Shown here: positions 7,651-13,786 of the stretch, in pieces
Layout of the letters: each line of letters begins with the position of its first letter
Numbering within the stretch: the first letter of the stretch is position 1
Assembly (NCBI GenBank): GCA_910584395.1
Contig: CAJUAS010000039.1
Span: 1 to 13,786 of the forward strand
Reading direction: 5' to 3'
Origin: an uncultured Oscillospiraceae bacterium
GTDB lineage: Bacteria; Bacillota; Clostridia; Oscillospirales; Oscillospiraceae
DNA length: 13,786 nt
Position numbers and translations under genes: made by a program
The notes under the pieces: model-generated
Told to the model about the DNA's origin: nothing
Seen by the model: the letters and a program-made list of their open reading frames with translations, nothing else
Database searches by the model: none

Positions 7651-9030
7651 ATGGCGGACAAGAAGATGAAAAAAGCCCCCCTTGGTTCTCTCCAGCCCGA
7701 CCCCGATATCTTTGACTGGAACGACCTGCCCGCCGACGAGCTATTCGAAAAGGCCGGTGGGCAGGAGAAGAAAAACTTTATCCAAGACCGCAAGAGCGTA
7801 AGCTATTGGGCGGACGCATGGCGGCGGCTGCGCCACAACAAGGTGGCCATGGTGGCTGCGGTGGTGCTGGTCATCATTATGATCTTTGCCTTTATCGGGC
7901 CGATGTTGGTGCCTTACGGCTACGCCCAGCAGATCCGCGGGGCGGAGAACCTCCACCCGTGGCACATCTCCCTTGACGACCAGCTTCGCATTGAAGAGGT
8001 GGTGGCCCAGCGGACGGTGGATCTGCCCAGCGAGGACGAGTTTATTGACGACTATGTGACCTACCAGCTTGAGCTGGTGCAGCAGGAGCAGGGCCGCAAG
8101 CTCAGCCGCAAGGACGAGGCCCTGATGAAGGCCCAGAAGCGGGCGGACGCCGTGACCGCCTACCGGGCCATGGCGGAGCAGGCGGGCCAGACGGTGAACA
8201 CCGAGGCCATTCAGAAGGAACTGGGCATCGGCAGCAAGCCCTTTGGCTACTCCCGGGATGAGCTGGAGCGCAAAGCCGCCGGGGAGAAGGTCTTCCCCCA
8301 CATTTTCGGCACAGACCGCTATGGCCGCGACCTGATGGTGCGCACCATGGTGGGCGCGCGGGTGTCCATGATCGTGGGCGTGTGCGCGGCGCTGCTGGTG
8401 CTGGTCATCGGCGCGCTGTACGGCTCTATTTCCGGCTATGCCGGAGGGGTCGTGGACACGGTGATGCAGCGCATCGTGGAGCTGATCTATTCCGTGCCTG
8501 AGGTGCTGGTCATTTTGCTGCTCTCCGCCACCCTCTCCCCTGTTTTGGAGCGGTATCAAAACGCAGGACGGCTGTTCAGCCGGCTGGTGACCATCCTCGG
8601 CCCGAACCTGATCTCCATGTTTATCGCCTTTGGGCTTTTGTACTGGGTGACCATGTCCCGCATCGTCCGCGGGCAGATCCTCCAGCTCAAGAATCAGGAG
8701 TACGTCACCGCCGCCCGTGCGCTGGGCGCAGGGGGCGGGCGGGTCATTAAGCGGCACTTGCTGCCCAACTGTATCGGCCAGATCATCACCACCACCTTTT
8801 TGCAGGTGCCCTCCGCCATTTTCTTGGAGAGCTTCCTCTCCTTCCTCGGCGTGGGCGTGTCCGCGCCCCTGACCTCCCTCGGCTCGATGTGTTCCGAGGC
8901 GTTGGGCGGGATGTATACCTACCCCTACCGCCTGCTGTTCCCGGCGGTGATCCTCAGCGTGATGATCCTGTCCCTGAACCTGTTCGGCGACGGCCTGCGG
9001 GACGCTCTTGACCCGCGGCTGAAGAAATAA
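7651..9030 (+). CDS. oppC: Oligopeptide/dipeptide ABC transporter permease, OppC/DppC-like, with extra extracytoplasmic domain
   Basis: Second permease of the importer. A cytoplasmic N-terminal region (1-60) with the WADAWRRLRHNKVA stretch typical of OppC_N precedes membrane helix 1 (about 65-88). The conserved HIFGTDRYGRDLMVRTMVGAR begins at residue 217. Between them, where ordinary OppC proteins have a short loop, lies a charged, Glu/Gln/Arg/Lys-rich and probably helical segment of about 110 residues (105-213), expected outside the membrane. The EAA loop is EYVTAARALGAGGGRVIKRHLLPN (350-373). A smaller extra stretch near 296-318 also lengthens the protein. The total is 459 residues against about 300 for classic OppC. 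GGGAGGG (7637-7643) overlaps the end of oppB and lies 7 bases before the ATG. The added domain might touch the binding protein; that is inference. Confidence 0.9.
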   Translation: MADKKMKKAPLGSLQPDPDIFDWNDLPADELFEKAGGQEKKNFIQDRKSVSYWADAWRRLRHNKVAMVAAVVLVIIMIFAFIGPMLVPYGYAQQIRGAENLHPWHISLDDQLRIEEVVAQRTVDLPSEDEFIDDYVTYQLELVQQEQGRKLSRKDEALMKAQKRADAVTAYRAMAEQAGQTVNTEAIQKELGIGSKPFGYSRDELERKAAGEKVFPHIFGTDRYGRDLMVRTMVGARVSMIVGVCAALLVLVIGALYGSISGYAGGVVDTVMQRIVELIYSVPEVLVILLLSATLSPVLERYQNAGRLFSRLVTILGPNLISMFIAFGLLYWVTMSRIVRGQILQLKNQEYVTAARALGAGGGRVIKRHLLPNCIGQIITTTFLQVPSAIFLESFLSFLGVGVSAPLTSLGSMCSEALGGMYTYPYRLLFPAVILSVMILSLNLFGDGLRDALDPRLKK

Positions 9031-9047
9031 GAAAGGAGGAGACGACA

Positions 9048-10151
9048 ATGGATAACGTACAGCAGCACGACAAGGAGCTGCATGACGCGGCCCACGAGCG
9101 GGACGCCCAAGGCGAAAAGCTGCTGGAAGTGAAGGATCTGCACGTTTCCTTCTTCACCCCCGCCGGCGAGGTCAAGGCCGTGGGCGGCATCAGCTATGAG
9201 CTGGGCTACGGCGAAGTCATGGGCATCGTGGGCGAGTCCGGCTCAGGCAAAAGTCAGGAAGCCTACGCCATTATGGGCCTCCTCCAGTCCCCCGGCAAGG
9301 TCATCGGCGGCTCGATCACCTTTGAGGGGGAGGACGTACTGGCCAAGACCCGGGAGGAGATGACCGACTTCCGCGGTACGCGGGCGGCCATGATCTTCCA
9401 GAATCCCATGACCTCTCTGAACCCCGTCTATACCGTGGGCAACCAGCTTATCGAAGCCCTGCGTACCCACGACAAGTCCATCTCCAAGAAGGAGGCGGCA
9501 AAGCGGGCCATGGAGATGCTGGAGCTGGTTGGCATCAACAACGTGGCCAAGCGGATGAAGCAGTATCCCCACGAGTTCTCCGGCGGGATGCGCCAGCGGG
9601 TGATGATCGCCATGGGCCTGATCTGCCACCCCAAGCTGCTTATTGCCGACGAGCCGACCACCGCGCTGGACGTGACCATTCAGGCCCAAATTTTGGAGCT
9701 GATGAAGGATCTCCAGAAAAAGACCCACATGGGCATCATTTTCATCACCCACAATTTAGGCGTGGTGGCGGAGATCTGCGATAAGGTGTCCGTCATGTAC
9801 GCGGGCAAGATCGTGGAGCAGGGCGCGGTGAACGACATCTTCTACAAGCCCAGCCATCCGTACACCTTGGGCCTGCTCCGCTCCATGCCCCGGGTGGACG
9901 CCGACGAGCATGAGCGGCTCATCCCCATCGAGGGCACGCCGGTGGATATGCTCAACCCGCCCGACGGCTGCCCCTTCGCCCCCCGGTGCGAGCACTGCAT
10001 GAAGATCTGCCTCCAGAAGATGCCGCCCCACGTGGAGATCGGCGAGGGACACAAGTCCGCCTGCTGGCTGCGGGTGCTGGAGAAGAAAAAGGGCGAGGCC
10101 TTCGGGGCAGAGGGCGGCGCGGAAGAACGCCAGAGCAAGAAGGAGGACTGA
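9048..10151 (+). CDS. oppD: Oligopeptide/dipeptide ABC transporter ATP-binding protein, OppD/DppD-like
   Basis: First ATPase subunit powering the importer, on the cytoplasmic face. The motifs are Walker A GESGSGKS (62-69), Q-loop Q118 (MIFQNPMTSLNP), signature FSGGMRQR (177-184), Walker B LLIADE (197-202) with DEPTTALDV, and switch His235. The C-terminal oligopeptide-transporter extension has the family's cysteine pattern C308, C314, C317, C321 and C339 (GCPFAPRCEHCMKIC...CW), which in related DppD proteins can hold an Fe-S cluster. The first ~23 residues are a hydrophilic extension before the usual start of the domain. The 367-residue length is within the family range. AGGAGG (9034-9039) lies 8 bases before the ATG. 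It is followed by oppF after 3 bases. Confidence 0.94.
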   Translation: MDNVQQHDKELHDAAHERDAQGEKLLEVKDLHVSFFTPAGEVKAVGGISYELGYGEVMGIVGESGSGKSQEAYAIMGLLQSPGKVIGGSITFEGEDVLAKTREEMTDFRGTRAAMIFQNPMTSLNPVYTVGNQLIEALRTHDKSISKKEAAKRAMEMLELVGINNVAKRMKQYPHEFSGGMRQRVMIAMGLICHPKLLIADEPTTALDVTIQAQILELMKDLQKKTHMGIIFITHNLGVVAEICDKVSVMYAGKIVEQGAVNDIFYKPSHPYTLGLLRSMPRVDADEHERLIPIEGTPVDMLNPPDGCPFAPRCEHCMKICLQKMPPHVEIGEGHKSACWLRVLEKKKGEAFGAEGGAEERQSKKED

Positions 10152-10154
10152 GCC

Positions 10155-11321
10155 ATGAGCGAGAAGAAATTGAGCGGCGAGAACCTCCTTGAAGTGACCA
10201 ACCTGAAAAAATACTTCCCCGTCAAGGGGGTCAGAGGCCCCGGCGTGCAGGCGGTGGAAAACGTCTCCTTCTTCATCCGTAAGGGAGAGACGCTGGGTCT
10301 GGTGGGCGAGTCGGGCTGCGGCAAAACCACGCTGGGCCGCACCATTTTGCAGCTTTACCAGCCCACGGCAGGCCGCATTATCTACGACAACGAGATTATT
10401 TACGACGGCGGCGGACTGCCTGTTCCCAAGCGGGACGGGGAGGGCAAGCTGCTTCGGGACGAGAACGGCAAGCTGATCTATCAGGAGAAAACCGACGCCA
10501 GCGGCGCGCCCGTTTTGGATGAAAACGGTCAGCCGGAATATGTTTTGTCCAAGAAAAGCAGCGTGAATATGCTCCCCTACCGCCGCAAGATGCAGATCAT
10601 CTTCCAAGACCCCTCCGCCTCCCTCGATCCCCGCATGACGGTGGGCGAGATCATCGGCGAGGCGCTGGATATCCACAAGCTCTACGAAAACAAGGTCGAC
10701 CGGGCCGAGCAGATCAAGGCGCTGCTGGATCATGTGGGGCTGAACACCGAGCACGCCAACCGCTACCCCCACGAGTTCTCCGGCGGGCAGCAGCAGCGCG
10801 TGGGCATCGCCCGCGCTTTGGCGGTGAAGCCGGAATTCATCGTCTGCGACGAGCCGATCTCCGCGCTGGACGTGTCCATTCAGTCCCAGATCGTCAATAT
10901 GCTGGAGGACATCCAGATCCGCAACAACGTGACCTACCTGTTCATCGCCCATGACCTCTCTGTGGTGCGGCACATTTCCGACCGCATCGGCGTGATGTAT
11001 CTGGGCACGATGGTGGAGCTGGGCGAGAGCTACGAACTGAACCGCAACCCCCTCCACCCCTACACCCAGACCCTTCTGTCCGCCGTGCCTGTGCCCGACC
11101 CCAAGCTGTCCAAGTCCCGCCAGCGCATCGTGCTGGAAGGGGATATCCCCTCCCCCATGAATCCGCCTACGGGCTGCCGCTTCCACACCCGCTGCCCCTA
11201 CGCCACCGACCGGTGCAAGGAGGAAGTTCCCGCCTTCCGGGAGTACGAGCCCAATCATTGGGCGGCGTGCCACCTGCTGGAAGAGAGTCACCCGGACGCC
11301 GCAGGGAAAACTGAAGACTAA
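10155..11321 (+). CDS. oppF: Oligopeptide/dipeptide ABC transporter ATP-binding protein, OppF/DppF-like, with insertion
   Basis: Second ATPase subunit, pairing with the OppD-like protein. The motifs are Walker A GESGCGKTT (51-59), Q-loop Q151 (MQIIFQDPSASLDPR), signature FSGGQQQR (208-215), Walker B FIVCDE (228-233) with DEPISALDV, and switch His266. The C-terminal oligopeptide extension contains TGCRFHTRCPYATDRC, with Cys also at 372. Between Walker A and the Q-loop, residues about 82-137 exceed the usual OppF spacing by roughly 50 residues. This insert carries short repeated units: DGEGKLLR, DENGKLIY and DENGQPEY. It falls in the antiparallel beta subdomain and leaves all catalytic motifs intact. 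AAGGAGG just before the oppD stop serves as its ribosome-binding site. The length is 388 residues. Confidence 0.93.
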   Translation: MSEKKLSGENLLEVTNLKKYFPVKGVRGPGVQAVENVSFFIRKGETLGLVGESGCGKTTLGRTILQLYQPTAGRIIYDNEIIYDGGGLPVPKRDGEGKLLRDENGKLIYQEKTDASGAPVLDENGQPEYVLSKKSSVNMLPYRRKMQIIFQDPSASLDPRMTVGEIIGEALDIHKLYENKVDRAEQIKALLDHVGLNTEHANRYPHEFSGGQQQRVGIARALAVKPEFIVCDEPISALDVSIQSQIVNMLEDIQIRNNVTYLFIAHDLSVVRHISDRIGVMYLGTMVELGESYELNRNPLHPYTQTLLSAVPVPDPKLSKSRQRIVLEGDIPSPMNPPTGCRFHTRCPYATDRCKEEVPAFREYEPNHWAACHLLEESHPDAAGKTED

Positions 11322-11329
11322 CAAAACCC

Positions 11330-11360
11330 ACAAATTCCGCCGGTCTCCGGCGGAATTTGT
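11330..11360 (+). terminator. Perfect hairpin after oppF, probable (leaky) terminator
   Basis: A 14-bp perfect stem ACAAATTCCGCCGG / CCGGCGGAATTTGT with a TCT loop begins 9 bases after the oppF stop. The 3' side has only a poor T-run (TTTGTTAGTT), so termination may be partial. Alternatively it acts as an RNA-stabilising structure between the transporter genes and the binding-protein gene. Confidence 0.7.
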
Positions 11361-11386
11361 TAGTTAACATTTTTGTAACATTTCTC

Positions 11387-11415
11387 TTTACAACAGCATT
11401 TTAGCGTGATACAAT
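11387..11415 (+). promoter_or_regulatory. Sigma-A-type promoter for the substrate-binding protein gene
   Basis: A -35 TTTACA (11387-11392) and -10 TACAAT (11410-11415) have an ideal 17-base spacer, with an expected start near 11422. An AT-rich block with AACATTT repeated 11 bases apart (11366-11372 and 11377-11383) lies just upstream and could be an UP element or a regulator site. GATAC (11408-11412) and GTATC (11421-11425) form an inverted repeat across the -10 and the start point. Confidence 0.8.
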
Positions 11416-11446
11416 TACCCGTATCCTAAGCGTGGGAGATTATTTG

Positions 11447-11476
11447 ATGGGTATCTTCGCCGTCAAGGCGTTTTGA
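11447..11476 (+). CDS. Possible 9-residue leader peptide (MGIFAVKAF)
   Basis: An ATG with a GGGAG element 8 bases upstream (11434-11438) opens nine codons and a TGA, ending 27 bases before the binding-protein start. The reading frame overlaps a small hairpin: GTATC...GATAC outside and CGCC/GGCG inside, followed by TTTT. No codon bias points to a specific amino acid, so a classic attenuator is not evident. It could equally be chance. Confidence 0.3.
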   Translation: MGIFAVKAF

Positions 11477-11503
11477 TACAAATTAAGAATGGAGGAACGA
11501 ACC

Positions 11504-13231
11504 ATGAAGAATACCAAGAAGCTCCTTGCGTTGGCTCTGGCTCTGGTGATGGTCTTCGCTCTGGTGGCCTGCACCACCGAGAAGCCCGACCCCACCCAAG
11601 CGGCCACCGACAACCCCGATCCCACCGAGGGTGTGGAGCCTACCGCCAAGCCTGAAGGCCCCTTTGAGTTGTCTGTGAATCTGGCTTCCGAGCCCCAGTC
11701 CATCGACCCCGCTCTGAACAGCGCGGTGGACGGCGCCGTGATGCTGCAGCACACCCACGAGGGTCTGATGAAGTGGGTGGACAGCGGCACGGCTTACAAC
11801 GACAGCTGCAACGCCGCTGAGCTGGCCCCCGGCATGGCCGAGAGCTATGAGCGCGTGGAGAACGAGGACGGCACCGTGACCTATACCTTCCACCTCCGCG
11901 ACGCCAAGTGGTCCGACGGCAAGCCCGTCACCGCCGCTGACTTTGTCTACACTTGGCAGCGTCTGGTCACCCCCGCGACCGCCGCGGACTACAATTACAT
12001 GATCGACTGCGTGGTCAACGCCAACGAGATCATGGCCGGCGAGAAGGACCCCAGCGAGCTGGCTGTCTCCGCTCCCGACGACAAGACCTTCGTGGTCACC
12101 GTCAACGACGTGCCCTATTTCACTGAGATCTGCGCCTTCCCCGCTACCTTCCCCGTCCGCAAGGACATCATCGATACCTACGGCGACCAGTGGACCTTCG
12201 ATGTGAACACCTACATCGGCAACGGCCCCTACAAGATGACTGCTTGGAATCACAACTCCGAGATCGTCATGGAGCCCAGCGAGACCTACTATGAGGAGGT
12301 CAAGGGCCCCAGCAAGATCACCTTCAAGCTGATGGACGACAACAACGCCATGCTGGCCGGCTTCAACTCAGGCGAGCTGGACTTCATCGAGGATATGCCC
12401 GTCGATGAGATCCCCACCCTGCTGGCCGACGGCAAGCTGAACATCGTGGACTACATCGGCACTTACTATGTCTGCTTCCAGACCCAGAAGGCTCCCTTCG
12501 ATAACCCCCTCGTCCGCAAGGCCTTCACTCTGGCTGTTGACCGTAAGTTCATCGTCGAGAAGGTCACCCAGTCCGGTCAGGTCGAGGCCGGCGGCTTCGT
12601 GCCCGCTGGTATCTATGACGCTGCCGGCTCTACCGGCGACGACTTCCGCACCACCGGCGGCGACTACTACGATCCCTATGAGGAGGCTTACGAGGCCAAC
12701 TGCGAAGAGGCCCGCAAGCTGCTGGCCGAGGCCGGCTATCCCAACGGCGAGGGCTTCCCCGTTGTTGAGTACCTCTACAACACCTCCGACGCCCACAAGG
12801 CCGTGGGCGAGGCCCTGCAGAATATGTGGCAGGAAGTTCTGGGCGTGACCGTCACCCTGAACAATCAGGAGTGGGCCGTGTTCCTCCAGACCCGTAAGGA
12901 CGGCGATTACTCCATCGCCCGTAACGGCTGGATCGCCGACTACAACGACCCCATGTCCTTCTTGGATATGTGGCTCACCGGCGGCGGCAACAACGATGCT
13001 CAGTATGCCAACCCCGAGTACGACAAGCTGATCATGGCCGCCAAGGCCTCCACCGATCCCACCGAGCGCATGGAACTGATGCACAAGGCCGAGGACATCA
13101 TCATCGGTCAGGACTATGCTCTGTGCCCCCTGTGCTTCTACACCCAGAAGTACATGATCTCCGACCGCGTGGGCGGTATGTTCTACACCCCGCTGGGCTA
13201 CTTCCTCTTCAGCGGCTGCTACGAGAAGTAA
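11504..13231 (+). CDS. oppA: Peptide ABC transporter substrate-binding lipoprotein, OppA/DppA-like (SBP_bac_5 family)
   Basis: Captures the solute outside the membrane and delivers it to the OppBC permease. The lipoprotein signal peptide is MKNTKKLLALALALVMVFAL followed by lipobox LVAC with Cys23 as the lipidated residue. A Pro/Thr/Asp-rich tether (to about residue 50) precedes the family 5 binding domain. Typical segments are ASEPQSIDPALNSAVDGAV, the HLRDAKWSDGKPVTAADFVY stretch, and KAPFDNPLVRKAFTLAVDRKFI. The mature fold fills the remaining residues; total 575. ATG 11504 is preferred over ATG 11489 because GGAGG (11491-11495) lies 8 bases before it and the signal peptide starts cleanly. 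It has its own promoter and terminator, consistent with the excess of binding protein over membrane parts seen in such systems. Codon use is richer in GCT/GTC and similar codons than its neighbours, suggesting high expression. Confidence 0.94.
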   Translation: MKNTKKLLALALALVMVFALVACTTEKPDPTQAATDNPDPTEGVEPTAKPEGPFELSVNLASEPQSIDPALNSAVDGAVMLQHTHEGLMKWVDSGTAYNDSCNAAELAPGMAESYERVENEDGTVTYTFHLRDAKWSDGKPVTAADFVYTWQRLVTPATAADYNYMIDCVVNANEIMAGEKDPSELAVSAPDDKTFVVTVNDVPYFTEICAFPATFPVRKDIIDTYGDQWTFDVNTYIGNGPYKMTAWNHNSEIVMEPSETYYEEVKGPSKITFKLMDDNNAMLAGFNSGELDFIEDMPVDEIPTLLADGKLNIVDYIGTYYVCFQTQKAPFDNPLVRKAFTLAVDRKFIVEKVTQSGQVEAGGFVPAGIYDAAGSTGDDFRTTGGDYYDPYEEAYEANCEEARKLLAEAGYPNGEGFPVVEYLYNTSDAHKAVGEALQNMWQEVLGVTVTLNNQEWAVFLQTRKDGDYSIARNGWIADYNDPMSFLDMWLTGGGNNDAQYANPEYDKLIMAAKASTDPTERMELMHKAEDIIIGQDYALCPLCFYTQKYMISDRVGGMFYTPLGYFLFSGCYEK

Positions 13232-13248
13232 TTCAGCCTTACCAAGCC

Positions 13249-13289
13249 AAAAAAGGACCGCTTGCCCTGTCGGGCAGGCGGTCCTTTTT
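13249..13289 (+). terminator. Strong intrinsic terminator, likely bidirectional
   Basis: GGACCGC pairs with GCGGTCC, and the stem continues inside with TTGCCC / GGGCAG (one G-T wobble) around a TGTC loop. A-run upstream (13249-13254) and T-run downstream (13285-13289) allow termination from both strands. It ends the oppA-like transcript and could also end the minus-strand micro-gene transcript at 13349-13444. Confidence 0.93.
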
Positions 13290-13348
13290 GATGCGAAGCG
13301 CGAGGGAAGCCGCAGCGTAATGTGTCCAACCCGAGCGTGACAGCTCCA

Positions 13349-13444
13349 TCACCGTTCGCTCGGCGTCGAGGGAGAATCCTTCCCAAAGATCAGGTCGTCC
13401 ACGTCAGGGGATTGAGGGCCGGGAGGCCCGTTGCGTTTGTCCAT
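13349..13444 (-). CDS. Small hypothetical protein, 31 residues, candidate sporulation micro-gene
   Basis: Minus-strand reading frame starting MDKRNGPPGPQSP, with a central DVDDLIFGKD and ending SPSTPSER. It is hydrophilic, rich in Pro, Asp and Ser, with no membrane segment or cysteine. I do not recognise a family. Support comes from expression signals. AAAGGAG (13453-13459, minus strand) lies 8 bases before this ATG, whereas the in-frame ATG at 13450 would have only 2 bases. A sigma-E-like promoter ends about 33 bases upstream of the start. The two-way terminator at 13249-13289 lies downstream. The spacing of all parts fits a real monocistronic gene, but the short length leaves chance possible. 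Confidence 0.45.
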   Translation of the reverse strand: MDKRNGPPGPQSPDVDDLIFGKDSPSTPSER

Positions 13445-13476
13445 ATCCATTGCTCCTTTGCAAAGACAGTCTAATC

Positions 13477-13505
13477 AGTATATGCGCCAAGGACGGCAAT
13501 ATGAC
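13477..13505 (-). promoter_or_regulatory. Sigma-E-like (mother-cell sporulation) promoter, minus strand
   Basis: Read on the minus strand, GTCATATT (13505-13498) is followed by GCATATACT (13485-13477), with 13 bases between TCATATT and CATATACT. This resembles the Bacillus/Clostridium sigma-E pattern of an ATATT-type -35 and a CATAcaCT-type -10. The predicted start near 13470 leaves a ~25-base leader to the micro-gene's ATG. There is no sigma-A-like alternative at the same place. Confidence 0.5.
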
Positions 13506-13552
13506 ACGGGGGGCAAAATGGCATGGCGACAGGCTTTGACAGGAAAAGAGGG

Positions 13553-13581
13553 TTGACAGGGGGGCGGGAATGTGGTATTCT
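13553..13581 (+). promoter_or_regulatory. Strong promoter for the tRNA unit
   Basis: Perfect -35 TTGACA (13553-13558), a 17-base G-rich spacer and -10 TATTCT (13576-13581) preceded by TGG, giving an extended -10. The expected start near 13588 leaves a ~22-base leader, including a CAAG-GCG-CTTG mini-hairpin, before tRNA-Leu. It is divergent from the sigma-E-like promoter. Confidence 0.88.
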
Positions 13582-13609
13582 ATGTGTTACCAACAAGGCG
13601 CTTGGAAAT

Positions 13610-13696
13610 GCCGGAGTGGCGGAATTGGCAGACGCCCGGGACTTAAAATCCCGTGGGAGCGATCCCGTGCCGGTTCGACCCCGGTCTCCGGCACCA
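13610..13696 (+). tRNA. tRNA-Leu (anticodon TAA)
   Basis: An 87-base class II tRNA. Acceptor GCCGGAG pairs with CTCCGGC, followed by discriminator A and an encoded CCA. The anticodon stem CGGGA / TCCCG encloses loop CTTAAAA with anticodon TAA at 13644-13646, reading UUA/UUG. The long variable arm and the T-arm GGTTCGACCC region are as expected for leucine tRNA. A37 lies in an A-rich context, which makes it a likely MiaA/MiaB substrate. Confidence 0.96.
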
Positions 13697-13701
13697 TATA
13701 T

Positions 13702-13777
13702 CGCGGGGTGGAGCAGTTGGCAGCTCGTCGGGCTCATAACCCGGAGGCCGTAGGTTCAAGTCCTACCCCCGCAACCA
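13702..13777 (+). tRNA. Initiator tRNA-fMet (anticodon CAT)
   Basis: A 76-base tRNA with an encoded CCA. The first acceptor pair is the C1-A72 mismatch diagnostic of bacterial initiator tRNA: CGCGGGG against CCCCGCA, then A and CCA. The anticodon stem has the three consecutive G-C pairs (GGG / CCC) around CTCATAA, also an initiator mark. The anticodon is at 13735-13737. Only five bases (TATAT) separate it from tRNA-Leu, so both are cut from one precursor. Confidence 0.96.
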
Positions 13778-13786
13778 TAAAGTCAC

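Noticed and set aside
7741..9048. 435-codon minus-strand frame opposite oppC
   Set aside because: The His/Gln/Gly-rich translation has no recognisable fold, and the plus strand clearly encodes the permease.
9756..11333. 525-codon minus-strand frame opposite oppD and oppF
   Set aside because: Antisense to strongly conserved ATPase motifs on the plus strand. The frame exists because of third-position GC bias.
11489..11503. Upstream ATG as start of the binding protein
   Set aside because: It would place the ribosome-binding site inside the coding region and add five charged residues before the signal peptide. ATG 11504 has GGAGG at 8 bases.
13331..13363. CCGAGCG / CGCTCGG inverted repeat near the end of the micro-gene
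   Set aside because: The loop is long and there is no T-run, and the downstream bidirectional hairpin explains termination better. Kept only as a weak structure.
13553..13575. G-rich spacer of the tRNA promoter as a G-quadruplex
   Set aside because: Only three usable GGG runs are present close together, which is not enough to claim a quadruplex.
13471..13737. Minus-strand and plus-strand frames across the tRNA pair
   Set aside because: They run through both tRNA genes, and the sequence is fully explained by tRNA structure.

Overview
The window reads as a chromosomal segment from a GC-rich, spore-forming, anaerobic Firmicute, most likely class Clostridia, order Oscillospirales (an Oscillibacter/Flavonifractor-type gut bacterium). 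The basis is the DKHAAHER form of the MutL endonuclease motif, strong AGGAGG ribosome-binding sites, a typical Firmicute MiaB-MutS-MutL cluster, tRNA genes with encoded CCA ends, and a promoter resembling the sporulation sigma-E type. The genus assignment is inference.

Left part (1-6567): a plus-strand cluster miaB - mutS - CPBP-family membrane protein - mutL with short or overlapping junctions, closed by a strong intrinsic terminator (6536-6567). MiaB modifies tRNA A37. MutS and an endonuclease-type MutL form a MutH-independent mismatch repair system. Between them sits a CPBP/CAAX-protease-like membrane protein that keeps EExxxR but lacks both family histidines. MutS ends early, without room for the C-terminal tetramerisation region, and MutL has a long Pro-Ala repeat linker.

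Middle part (6568-13289): an oligopeptide/dipeptide ABC importer. A sigma-A-type promoter (6622-6650) precedes oppB-oppC-oppD-oppF, which are nearly contiguous. A perfect hairpin (11330-11360) follows, and then the substrate-binding lipoprotein gene (oppA-like) with its own good promoter (11387-11415), a roughly 80-base leader that can encode a 9-residue peptide, and a strong terminator that can act in both directions (13249-13289). The second permease carries an extra ~110-residue extracytoplasmic segment and the OppF-like ATPase carries a ~50-residue repeat-bearing insertion. Both are departures from the standard family architecture.

Right part (13290-13786): a minus-strand 31-codon gene candidate with a good ribosome-binding site behind a sigma-E-like promoter, then a divergent plus-strand tRNA unit (tRNA-Leu UAA and initiator tRNA-fMet, 5 bases apart) driven by a near-consensus extended -10 promoter.

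No CRISPR array, insertion sequence, prophage or obvious defence system is visible. The most interesting leads are the sporulation-type micro-gene, the degenerate CPBP protein inside the mismatch-repair operon, and the insertion-bearing transporter.
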